A stretch of 64,000 nucleotides of DNA from Clostridia bacterium (GTDB taxonomy: Bacteria > Bacillota > Clostridia > Christensenellales > Aristaeellaceae). This document shows, in pieces, positions 16,452 to 26,818 of this stretch. The position numbers and the translations under genes were made by a program. The stretch is from positions 44,743-108,742 of the forward strand of contig JAFRNK010000065.1 in the NCBI GenBank assembly GCA_017430225.1, in the 5' to 3' direction. Each line of letters begins with the position of its first letter. Within the stretch, counting starts at the first letter, position 1. The notes beneath the pieces were generated by a model that had not been told where the DNA came from, ran no database searches, and worked only from the letters and a program-made list of their open reading frames with translations.

Positions 16452-17552
16452 ATGAAGAAGCTGATCGCACTGATTCTGGCTGTGTTGATGCTCTCTCTTC
16501 CTGTGCTGAGCCTGGCTGAAGAAGCGGCGTATAATCCCGCCGGATTCATCGACTGGTTCAACGAGAGCAACCTGTGGATGACCGTTGCCAACGGCCACTG
16601 GTCCACTGATCCCGCCGACAAGATCACCGACGAAGAACTGGAAGCCATCTTCAGCGTGGCGACCAAGCAGCAGAACGCCGTCCACTGGACGCCCTGGTAC
16701 TTTGTCGTCATCAAGGACACCGAAGAACAGCAGAAGATCCTGGGCGATTACTGGGACAAGCCCGAAAACGAAGCCACTGACGGCACCGTCACCGTGCTGT
16801 GCCTGGCCGACCAGATCCTGACCCAGGAAGAGGGCCATGTGACCCCGTATGACGGCTACTACATGCCGACCACCTTCGCATACTATGACAGCGGCCTGAC
16901 CTGCAGCCTGCTGGGCGTCGCCGCCGCCGCGCCGGGCTACCAGACCCACTACTTCGGCTCCATCTACGGCGAATATGCGCCCAAGGACGTAGCGGACGGC
17001 AAGTATCAGTCCATGAGCCGTTACATCAGCGACGAAGACCTCCGTACCTGGGGCTTCGCGGGCCGCGTGTTCCCCGTCAAGGGCAACTGCGTATTCGTCT
17101 GCGCCATGGTCATCGGCAAGCCCGCCGCGGGTGAGACCATCGAAACCTGGGGCAGCAACCACATCCGTCCCGCGAACTGGAAGATCTGGGACGGCACCGA
17201 TTATTCCACCCAGACCGTCGCCGCGCCTGCTGAAGAAGCTGCTCCTGCTGAGGAAGCCGCTCCCGCCGAAGAAGCCCCCGCAGCTGACGGCGTGACCGCC
17301 ACTGCAGTCGGTTTCGGCGGCGGTGAGATTTCCCTCACCGTGACCTGCGACGCCGAAGGCAAAATCGCGACCCTCGCGATCGACGCCAATTCCCAGACCC
17401 CCGGCCTCGGCCAGAAAGCCATGGAAGATGATTTCATCGCCCAGTTCATCGGCAAAGCCCTGCCCGTGAACGCGGCTGAAATCGACGCGATCGCCGGCGC
17501 CACCATCACCACCAACGCCGTAATCGAAGCGCTGAACAGCCTGGCAAAGTAA
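16452..17552 (+). CDS. Secreted nitroreductase-like protein with C-terminal FMN_bind domain
   Basis: A 366-residue secreted flavoprotein. After a signal peptide (MKKLIALILAVLMLSLPVLS) comes a nitroreductase-like domain (about 30-245), seen in SVATKQQNAVHWTPWYFVVI, a DSGLTCSLLGVAAAAPGYQT helix and VFVCAMVIGKP. A linker of repeated AEEAAP units (about 260-278) leads to an FMN_bind domain that ends in DAIAGATIT, in which T353 fits the residue flavinylated by ApbE. It may thus carry both bound and covalent flavin and pass electrons to an acceptor outside the membrane. The arginine-rich FMN-binding start of classic nitroreductases is not seen. A terminator follows. Confidence 0.82.
   Translation: MKKLIALILAVLMLSLPVLSLAEEAAYNPAGFIDWFNESNLWMTVANGHWSTDPADKITDEELEAIFSVATKQQNAVHWTPWYFVVIKDTEEQQKILGDYWDKPENEATDGTVTVLCLADQILTQEEGHVTPYDGYYMPTTFAYYDSGLTCSLLGVAAAAPGYQTHYFGSIYGEYAPKDVADGKYQSMSRYISDEDLRTWGFAGRVFPVKGNCVFVCAMVIGKPAAGETIETWGSNHIRPANWKIWDGTDYSTQTVAAPAEEAAPAEEAAPAEEAPAADGVTATAVGFGGGEISLTVTCDAEGKIATLAIDANSQTPGLGQKAMEDDFIAQFIGKALPVNAAEIDAIAGATITTNAVIEALNSLAK
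17228..17284 (+). repeat. In-gene repeat coding for the AEEAAP linker
   Basis: About three copies of an 18-bp unit coding for A-E-E-A-A-P form the flexible linker between the two domains of the flavoprotein. Such repeats can change copy number by slippage and so alter linker length. Confidence 0.75.
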
Positions 17553-17570
17553 ATCATAATCAGCCGTTTG

Positions 17571-17600
17571 CCGTCCCGGAGCGATCCGGGGCGGTTTTTT
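17571..17600 (+). terminator. Terminator of the FMN_bind flavoprotein gene
   Basis: CCGTCCCGGA (17571-17580) pairs with TCCGGGGCGG (17585-17594) with a GCGA tetraloop and one G-U pair, followed by six T. Confidence 0.88.
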
Positions 17601-17603
17601 ATA

Positions 17604-17632
17604 TTGCACCGCACCGGAGGTTTCGGTATAAT
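17604..17632 (+). promoter_or_regulatory. Promoter of tex
   Basis: TTGCAC (17604-17609), 17-bp spacer and TATAAT (17627-17632), 32 bases before the TTG start. It follows directly on the preceding terminator. Confidence 0.82.
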
Positions 17633-17664
17633 AGATCCGCCGTCACGGCAAGGAGGAAATTGAT

Positions 17665-19824
<2,160 letters not shown>

Positions 19825-19872
19825 AGCCGACACAGTGCCATCGTTTACTTTCCGTCTGACAGGAGATGAATC

Positions 19873-21105
19873 ATGAGCAAAAAAGCAACCCGCCTGATCG
19901 CTGCCTGGATTATACTGCTGGCAATGGCGATGAACGGCGCCGCATTCGCCGGGGAAGATTCCGCGCCCATGCCGGTACTGACCGCGAAAACCGCCGGCGA
20001 ATCCTTCGAACAGGGATCCAAAGTGAGTGCAAACGAGGTTTGTGTCGTCAACCTCTCCGGAACATGGTACGAGATGGGACGCCAGTACGGCGCGCTGATG
20101 AAAGCCGAGCTGGCAGAAGTCTACGACTTCGTTGAAACGATCATCGAATACAGCATTGGCAACGCGGAACAGGCGGACAGCATCATCGCTGTCCAGACGT
20201 CACAGACGCCTTACAGGATCTGTGAGTTTTTCAGAGGCGCGTCTGAAACCTCCGGTCTGACGATGCGTCAGCTGCAGGCGATCAACGCCGTGGAGCGCAT
20301 CGGCGGCCTTCCGAAGTGCAGCGCCGCGTTTTGCTGGGGCGGTTATGCCGCCGGTCCGCTGGTCGTCGGCAGGAATTATGATTATTCCGAAGCTTTTGCC
20401 CTGCTCAGTGACGATGTCGCGGTGACCGTATATCATCCCGCCGACGGTTCTCTGGCTGTCGCGACCATCGGTTATGTCGGAGAGATCTACGTGGTGAACG
20501 GGCTCAATGAAAAAGGCATCTTCATGGAGCTGAACAACGGGAAGCCGTCCGCAAACATCAAATCGCCCGACACCCGGATCACAGGTACCACCATGCTTTT
20601 CTCCGCGCTGTTCGAGACCGACGAACTGGACGACTGGGATCTGTTCTTCAATACGGTGAACTGCAGTTCCTCCTATATCATCAACCTGGCGGACCGCTAT
20701 GAAGCCCGATCTTACGAATGGTGCCCCGTCGGTTGCAAGCAGGGCGGAACCGACCTGCCGGAAGGACTGCTGGTTTCCACCAATTACTATGTCAATCCGG
20801 ACTGGCTCTTTGCCAGGCCGTCTGACGGTGCGTCCTTCGACAGCATTACCCGGCGCCGCAATCTGATCGCCCTGTGTGAAGCCGAAAAAGGAAAGATCGA
20901 CGCCGCGAAAATGCGTGAACTCATCGAAACGCCGTTGGAGGATGGCGGAGCGGCGATAGATCTGACCGTCTACCAGATGGTGGCGATTCCCGAGACGCAG
21001 ATGCTCTGGCTTAACGTCATAGGCGGTTCTGGCTGGACACAGGTCGATCTTTCCGGATTCCTTCAGCACAAAAAAACCGGCGCGCCATTCGTCTTTGCAA
21101 AATGA
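19873..21105 (+). CDS. Secreted C45-type Ntn hydrolase (acyltransferase/amidohydrolase family)
   Basis: A 410-residue protein with a signal peptide (MSKKATRLIAAWIILLAMAM, cut near AFA-GED). The segment GTWYEMGRQYGALMKAEL and the motif KCSAAFCWGGYA followed by GPLVVGRNYDYSE mark the C45/acyl-CoA:6-APA acyltransferase-like family. C149 would be the N-terminal nucleophile after self-cleavage. Members cleave or form amide bonds of small acyl-amino compounds; the substrate here is unknown. AGGAGATG lies before the ATG. A hairpin terminator follows. The gene is alone between tex and groL. Confidence 0.75.
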   Translation: MSKKATRLIAAWIILLAMAMNGAAFAGEDSAPMPVLTAKTAGESFEQGSKVSANEVCVVNLSGTWYEMGRQYGALMKAELAEVYDFVETIIEYSIGNAEQADSIIAVQTSQTPYRICEFFRGASETSGLTMRQLQAINAVERIGGLPKCSAAFCWGGYAAGPLVVGRNYDYSEAFALLSDDVAVTVYHPADGSLAVATIGYVGEIYVVNGLNEKGIFMELNNGKPSANIKSPDTRITGTTMLFSALFETDELDDWDLFFNTVNCSSSYIINLADRYEARSYEWCPVGCKQGGTDLPEGLLVSTNYYVNPDWLFARPSDGASFDSITRRRNLIALCEAEKGKIDAAKMRELIETPLEDGGAAIDLTVYQMVAIPETQMLWLNVIGGSGWTQVDLSGFLQHKKTGAPFVFAK

Positions 21106-21131
21106 CCCGCACCCGTTTTTCCTGTACAAGA

Positions 21132-21164
21132 ATACCCGTCCGGATTCTTCCGGACGGGTATTTC
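21132..21164 (+). terminator. Hairpin terminator after the C45-type hydrolase gene
   Basis: A perfect 13-bp stem (21132-21144 with 21149-21161) closes on a TTCT loop. The T tract is short. The stem core resembles that of the groL terminator at 21243-21271. Confidence 0.72.
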
Positions 21165-21242
21165 AGCAGTTAAACTTCTCAAAGAATCTGCCGCTTTCAT
21201 CCGGCATTTTGCTCATCATCCGATTTAAATCGTATTCGAACG

Positions 21243-21271
21243 AAAAACCGTCCGGCTTTCACCGGACGGTT
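21243..21271 (-). terminator. Terminator of groES-groL
   Basis: AACCGTCCGG (21246-21255) pairs with CCGGACGGTT (21262-21271), loop of 6, and the minus strand continues into TTTTT. It lies 18 bases after the groL stop. Confidence 0.85.
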
Positions 21272-21288
21272 GCTGTGTTTTATTCAGA

Positions 21289-22944
<1,656 letters not shown>

Positions 22945-23232
22945 TTAATCTTCCACAACGGCCAGAATGTCGCTCTGACGGACCAGGATGTATTCCTGAT
23001 TGTCCAGCTTGACCTCGGTGCCGGCATACTTGGAATAAATGACCTTCTGGCCTACCTGGACCTGCATCTTGACTTCCTTGCCGTCCACCAGACCGCCGGG
23101 ACCCACAGCCAGCACTTCCGCCATCTGGGGCTTTTCCTTCGCGGAACCGGGCAGGACGATGCCGCCCTTGGTTACTTCTTCAGTTTCAACATTCTTGATG
23201 ACCACACGGTCAAACAACGGTTTCACGTTCAT
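22945..23232 (-). CDS. groES: Co-chaperonin GroES
   Basis: A 95-residue co-chaperonin that caps GroEL rings. The start NVKPLFDRVVIK and the mobile loop EEVTKGGIVLPGSAKEKPQ are typical, and the C-terminus YILVRQSDILAVVE is well conserved. GGAGG lies before the ATG. It is the first gene of the operon. Confidence 0.98.
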   Translation of the reverse strand: MNVKPLFDRVVIKNVETEEVTKGGIVLPGSAKEKPQMAEVLAVGPGGLVDGKEVKMQVQVGQKVIYSKYAGTEVKLDNQEYILVRQSDILAVVED

Positions 23233-23255
23233 AACTCAAACCTCCTTGAGATTTG

Positions 23256-23282
23256 TTAGCACTCTCAATCGTTGAGTGCTAA
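23256..23282. promoter_or_regulatory. CIRCE operator (HrcA binding site)
   Basis: TTAGCACTC (23256-23264), 9-bp spacer and GAGTGCTAA (23274-23282) form a perfect CIRCE element between the groES promoter and its start. It is bound by the HrcA repressor, whose activity depends on GroEL, so the operon is induced by unfolded protein. hrcA itself is not in the window. Confidence 0.97.
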
Positions 23283-23293
23283 CCTACGTGCAT

Positions 23294-23322
23294 ACTATAC
23301 TACAAATCGCGCAAGAATACAA
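23294..23322 (-). promoter_or_regulatory. Promoter of groES-groL
   Basis: On the minus strand TTGTAT (23322-23317), 17-bp spacer and TATAGT (23299-23294), placed so that the transcript begins at or inside the CIRCE element. Confidence 0.78.
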
Positions 23323-23396
23323 GCCCTTTTTGGAATTTTTTATTTTTTTATCGTTTTTTACGCAAGACCGGACACAGTATTGCGATACTATTATAT

Positions 23397-24995
23397 TTAC
23401 GGAGCGGCCGCCCCGGCACAAACTTCATACAGACTTTGGGTATCCGTGAACTTTCCGTCATAACTGCTGTTCATCACGATGCAGATGTATCGTTCTTCCC
23501 GGACAGTGAACACGGAAACCAGGCAATTGCCTGCACGGGAAGTGGTTCCGGTTTTCACGCCCGCCACATTCCCGTTATAGTACACGCTGTTCGCGTGAAG
23601 CATCTTGTTCGTGTTTTTTAGGGAAACCGACTTGCCTTCTCTGCTGGTGATCCGGTCCGTCGGCAGATGGCAGATATCCGCCAGAACCGGGTTTTCCAGG
23701 AAGACCCTGGCAATTCTGAGGATATCCTCGGCGGTCGTGAGCTGCTTCCTGTCGTCAAGGCCCACCACATTGACCGCAGTGGTATGCACCGCACCGATAT
23801 CCGCGGCTTTCCGGTTCATTGCATCCACAAATGTTTTGACGGCATCCTTATAAGCCAGCTGTCCGTTCCCCGCCATTTTCCGTCCGCAGTAAACACCCAG
23901 GGCATACGCAGCGTCAGCGCCAGACGGCAGCAGCAGGCCTTCCAACAGATCCCGGACAGAAAGCGTCATCCCGTATTCCAGGCCCGCGCGGGCAGCATCC
24001 AGCGGAGGGATATAGACCTCCATGCCCAGGAGGACCATTTCATCCGGCTGCGCGATGTCCAGAACGGTCAGCGCTGTCAGCATCTTCAGGGTCGAAGCCG
24101 GATAAATGGATTCCGCGCTGCTGACAGCATAGATCACCTGCCCGATTTCATTGTTTTCTTCAAGCCTGACCAGAAGGACATTCCGCGCTTCCAGTGCCAG
24201 ATCCGATGTATCATAGATCAATGGGGCCGCTGTCGGCGCGGCGGTCGCGGACACGGTATACGTCTCCGGTTCCGGTGTGGCGGCAGGAGCGGGCGTATTC
24301 ACCAGAGACGCGGTGTTTTCGCGAACCACAGGTTTGGGAATGGTAACGAAATAGTTGACGGTGAAGAGGACTGCTTCCATCGAAACCACGAGGATTATAC
24401 AAAAACGGTTCAGGAGGTTGTGGCGGTTCCAGGTGCGGGGTATCCGGGGCAGGAGCACGCGGCCCACCCGGGTACGGTCAAATCCGGTCTTCTGTTCCAG
24501 GATGCACAGCAGCGCGCCGCCCGTGGCGCCAATGGCGTTCAGGATGATATCATCCACGTCAGGAACACGGTAATTGAACAGCTGCGCAAATTCGACGATC
24601 ACCGAGAGCACGGCCGCCGTGGCGGCAGACATGAGCACCTGCCATTTCCGCGAACGGTCCTGGTGCAGCAGAACTTCGAAAAAGCCGAGCGGCATGAAAA
24701 GCAGGATGTTTCCGAAGAAGTTGAAGGGATGGGCGAGCCATTCTTTCAGAGCGAGTAAAGGCACCAGATTCATCCGTTCCGTGGAGAAAGCGAAGCGACG
24801 GAAAAAGTAGACTGGACTCAGAAGCCCATAAAAAAGGAATCCCAGGTACATGGCCAGCATAACCAGCAGGATTTTCAGCCAGACATTTTTCTGCTTTTCC
24901 CGCAGCTGTCTGCGAAAAACAAAGACAAGCACAGCTACTGCATAAATCTCGGTCAGCAAGAAGCGTAACCAGGAATCAATGCTCAGCAAAGCCAA
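23397..24995 (-). CDS. VanZ-like membrane domain fused to a serine DD-carboxypeptidase
   Basis: A 532-residue two-part protein. Residues about 10-165 are a VanZ-like domain with four or five spans and the PDVDDIILNAIGATGG motif. A further span near 196-216 and a Pro/Ala/Thr-rich linker lead to an S11-type peptidase domain (about 265-532) with S301-T-L-K304 and the KTGTTSRAGN box. This domain should trim D-Ala from peptidoglycan stems outside the membrane. The second catalytic motif reads S358-G-A instead of the usual S-G-N. Start TTG at 24995 or 24989 cannot be decided; GGAGG is better spaced for 24989. Confidence 0.82.
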   Translation of the reverse strand: MALLSIDSWLRFLLTEIYAVAVLVFVFRRQLREKQKNVWLKILLVMLAMYLGFLFYGLLSPVYFFRRFAFSTERMNLVPLLALKEWLAHPFNFFGNILLFMPLGFFEVLLHQDRSRKWQVLMSAATAAVLSVIVEFAQLFNYRVPDVDDIILNAIGATGGALLCILEQKTGFDRTRVGRVLLPRIPRTWNRHNLLNRFCIILVVSMEAVLFTVNYFVTIPKPVVRENTASLVNTPAPAATPEPETYTVSATAAPTAAPLIYDTSDLALEARNVLLVRLEENNEIGQVIYAVSSAESIYPASTLKMLTALTVLDIAQPDEMVLLGMEVYIPPLDAARAGLEYGMTLSVRDLLEGLLLPSGADAAYALGVYCGRKMAGNGQLAYKDAVKTFVDAMNRKAADIGAVHTTAVNVVGLDDRKQLTTAEDILRIARVFLENPVLADICHLPTDRITSREGKSVSLKNTNKMLHANSVYYNGNVAGVKTGTTSRAGNCLVSVFTVREERYICIVMNSSYDGKFTDTQSLYEVCAGAAAP

Positions 24996-25024
24996 GAACC
25001 TCCGTCAATTGATACAAGAATACA

Positions 25025-25061
25025 GAACAGTACTGTTCAAAACAGATCCTCAGCGAGGATC
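25025..25061. promoter_or_regulatory. Two operator-like palindromes in the DD-carboxypeptidase leader
   Basis: GAACAGTACTGTTC (25025-25038) is a perfect 14-bp palindrome, and GATCCTC-AGC-GAGGATC (25045-25061) is a 7-bp inverted repeat next to it. Both lie between the promoter (25108-25136) and the start of the VanZ/carboxypeptidase gene. They may be regulator sites or leader hairpins. Confidence 0.5.
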
Positions 25062-25107
25062 GCGGCATAATACAAATTCTTTTTCTCCTTGCTGTGGCGA
25101 CAAGTTT

Positions 25108-25136
25108 ATTATATCGGAATCTCTGCCGTGATGCAA
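25108..25136 (-). promoter_or_regulatory. Promoter of the VanZ/DD-carboxypeptidase gene
   Basis: On the minus strand TTGCAT (25136-25131), 17-bp spacer and a perfect TATAAT (25113-25108), about 110 bases before the coding start. It is divergent from the folT promoter. Confidence 0.8.
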
Positions 25137-25182
25137 CACAAAACCACCTCAGATCCAGTCCGGGACATTTTTTTGATTTTTC

Positions 25183-25211
25183 TTGCGTTTTCAGGGGCAA
25201 AATGCTACAAT
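25183..25211 (+). promoter_or_regulatory. Promoter of folT-nth
   Basis: TTGCGT (25183-25188), 17-bp spacer and TACAAT (25206-25211). Transcription would begin near 25218, just before the riboswitch. Confidence 0.8.
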
Positions 25212-25230
25212 ACCTGCGCACGATTCGTAC

Positions 25231-25327
25231 GCAGAGTAGCTTCAGGCGCGTCAAGTGCTCATGAACGGGGAGTTGTCATGAGACGAAGCCGGATCTCCGG
25301 CGCGGTGCCTGCGGCGCATCCCGCTGC
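25231..25327 (+). promoter_or_regulatory. Tetrahydrofolate (THF) riboswitch
   Basis: Read against the known folT-type THF riboswitch, all conserved blocks appear in order: AGAGTAG at the 5' side, GGCGCGTCAAGTG, a hairpin with GGGG in the loop region, ACGAAGCC, CGCGGTG, and GCATCCCGCTGC closing P1 with GCAG (25231-25234 with 25324-25327). The gene downstream is a folate ECF transporter, which is the classic target. Downstream, AACTGCCTC (25335-25343) can pair with GAGGCGGTT (25384-25392), which covers the ribosome binding site, so control is probably at translation. Confidence 0.88.
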
Positions 25328-25397
25328 AAAGCCCAACTGCCTCTGCGAATTGGAAACTCTCATTGGATTGGGATCCATCGAAGGAGGCGGTTTTTGC

Positions 25398-26099
25398 ATG
25401 CAGAAAAGCCAAAACAGCAGGAAACTGTACGACACCCCGTTTTCAAAGGAATACTGGGTACAGGCGGCGTCTGAGTTCAAAAATCTCAGGGTGCTCATCT
25501 TTGCCGCGCTGATGATCGCGTTGCGCGTGGCGCTCAAATCGCTGAGCATTCCGATCGCGGCCAATCTGCGCATCAACATTGCGTTTTTTATCAACGCCTA
25601 CGGCGCCATGGTGTTCGGCCCGGTAGTCGCCATCGCGGCGGCTGCGGTCTCGGATACGCTGGGCTGCCTGCTCTTCCCCTCGGGACCGTATTTCTTCCCC
25701 TTTGTGCTGACGGAGATCGCCGGATCGCTGATCTTCGCCCTGTTCCTGTACCGCACGAAGATCACGACGCTCAAAGTGACACTTTCCCGGTTCTGCATCG
25801 ATTTCTTCGTGAATATCGTGCTGAATACGCCGATCATGATGCTCTATTATCAGATGATCCTGGGCAGGAACTACGCGATCTTCGACCTCATGCGCATTGT
25901 CAAAAACCTGGTCATGTTCCCCATCGAATCGGTGCTGCTGGTGCTGTTCCTGCGGGTGGTCGTTCCGCCGACGCGCAAACTGGGTTATTTCGTCAGCGAT
26001 ATCGAAGACCTGCGCTTCACAAAGAAAAGCATTATCGCGTTGTCAGTCCTGACCGCCGTCGGCATTGCCGCCGTGGCGCTCTATGTGGCCTTCAAATAA
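25398..26099 (+). CDS. folT: Folate ECF transporter substrate-binding subunit FolT
   Basis: A 233-residue S component of an energy-coupling-factor transporter, with about six membrane spans. The segments NLRINIAFFINAYGAMVFGP and AAAVSDTLGCLLFPSGPYFFPF are typical of the folate/THF S component. It binds folate and works with a shared EcfAAT module encoded elsewhere. The ATG at 25398 follows AAGGAGG (25381-25387); the frame is open further upstream, but that part is the riboswitch. nth follows 11 bases after its stop. Confidence 0.88.
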   Translation: MQKSQNSRKLYDTPFSKEYWVQAASEFKNLRVLIFAALMIALRVALKSLSIPIAANLRINIAFFINAYGAMVFGPVVAIAAAAVSDTLGCLLFPSGPYFFPFVLTEIAGSLIFALFLYRTKITTLKVTLSRFCIDFFVNIVLNTPIMMLYYQMILGRNYAIFDLMRIVKNLVMFPIESVLLVLFLRVVVPPTRKLGYFVSDIEDLRFTKKSIIALSVLTAVGIAAVALYVAFK

Positions 26100-26110
26100 G
26101 GAGAACCCCG

Positions 26111-26740
26111 ATGGCTGTAAACAAGCAAGCGATCTTTGATACCCTCCTGGCGACCTATCCTGACGCCAAGCCCGAGCTGGATTTTGAGGACCCCTACCAG
26201 ACGCTGGTGGCGACCATTCTGGCCGCGCAGTGCACCGACAAGCGGGTCAACCAGGTGACGCCCGCCGTTTTCCGGGATTTCCCCACCCCGGCAGCGATGG
26301 CGCAGACCACGCCCGAGATCCTCTTCCCCTACGTCAAGAGCTGCGGCTTCAAGACGAAAGCAGCGAATATCGTCAACGCCTGCAAAATGATCGTCGAGAA
26401 GCACGGCGGCGAGGTCCCGCATACCATGGAAGAGCTGACCGCCCTGCCCGGCGTAGGCCGCAAGACGGCCAGCGTGGTATTGTGCTTCGCCTTCGGCATC
26501 CCCGCCTTCCCGGTGGATACGCACGTTTATCGGCTGACCCATCGGCTGGGTCTGGTCACCGAAGCGGAAAACACGCCGGACAAGGTGGACGAGGCCATGC
26601 GCGCGCAACTCCCGCCAGAGCAGTGGGGGCCGATGCACCATGCGCTGATCTATCATGGCCGGAGGGTCTGTCACTCACAGAAGCCCGACTGCGGCAGCTG
26701 CACGCTGGCGCAATACTGTCCCTCATGCCAAAATCACTGA
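26111..26740 (+). CDS. nth: Endonuclease III
   Basis: A 209-residue DNA glycosylase/AP lyase that removes oxidised pyrimidines in base-excision repair. The helix-hairpin-helix is LPGVGRKTASVVL with the catalytic lysine, followed by the catalytic aspartate in FPVDTHVYRL. The C-terminus has the iron-sulfur cluster pattern C-X6-C-X2-C-X5-C. The length is normal. It sits in an operon with folT, so its level may follow the THF riboswitch. Confidence 0.96.
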   Translation: MAVNKQAIFDTLLATYPDAKPELDFEDPYQTLVATILAAQCTDKRVNQVTPAVFRDFPTPAAMAQTTPEILFPYVKSCGFKTKAANIVNACKMIVEKHGGEVPHTMEELTALPGVGRKTASVVLCFAFGIPAFPVDTHVYRLTHRLGLVTEAENTPDKVDEAMRAQLPPEQWGPMHHALIYHGRRVCHSQKPDCGSCTLAQYCPSCQNH

Positions 26741-26748
26741 GTTTTTCC

Positions 26749-26799
26749 ATATTCCTATTGAATCCATCCGTCATCATCGGTATAATTCAATAGGAATAT
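26749..26799 (+). promoter_or_regulatory. Galactanase promoter framed by 15-bp inverted repeats
   Basis: ATATTCCTATTGAAT (26749-26763) and ATTCAATAGGAATAT (26785-26799) are perfect 15-bp arms 21 bp apart. The promoter TTGAAT (26758-26763), 17-bp spacer and TATAAT (26781-26786) lies exactly so that each box overlaps one arm. A regulator bound to both arms would control RNA polymerase directly. In RNA the same sequence could also form a long hairpin, so a terminator for nth is the alternative. Confidence 0.7.
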
Positions 26800-26818
26800 T
26801 TCTTTTGGGAGGCCCCAT

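Noticed and set aside
25025-25038. LexA (SOS) box
   Set aside because: GAACAGTACTGTTC resembles but does not match the Gram-positive LexA box GAAC-N4-GTTC in spacing (here 6 between GAAC and GTTC), and the gene is not an SOS gene.
25089-25397. Upstream extension of the folT reading frame
   Set aside because: This stretch holds the promoter and the THF riboswitch; the ATG at 25398 has AAGGAGG before it.
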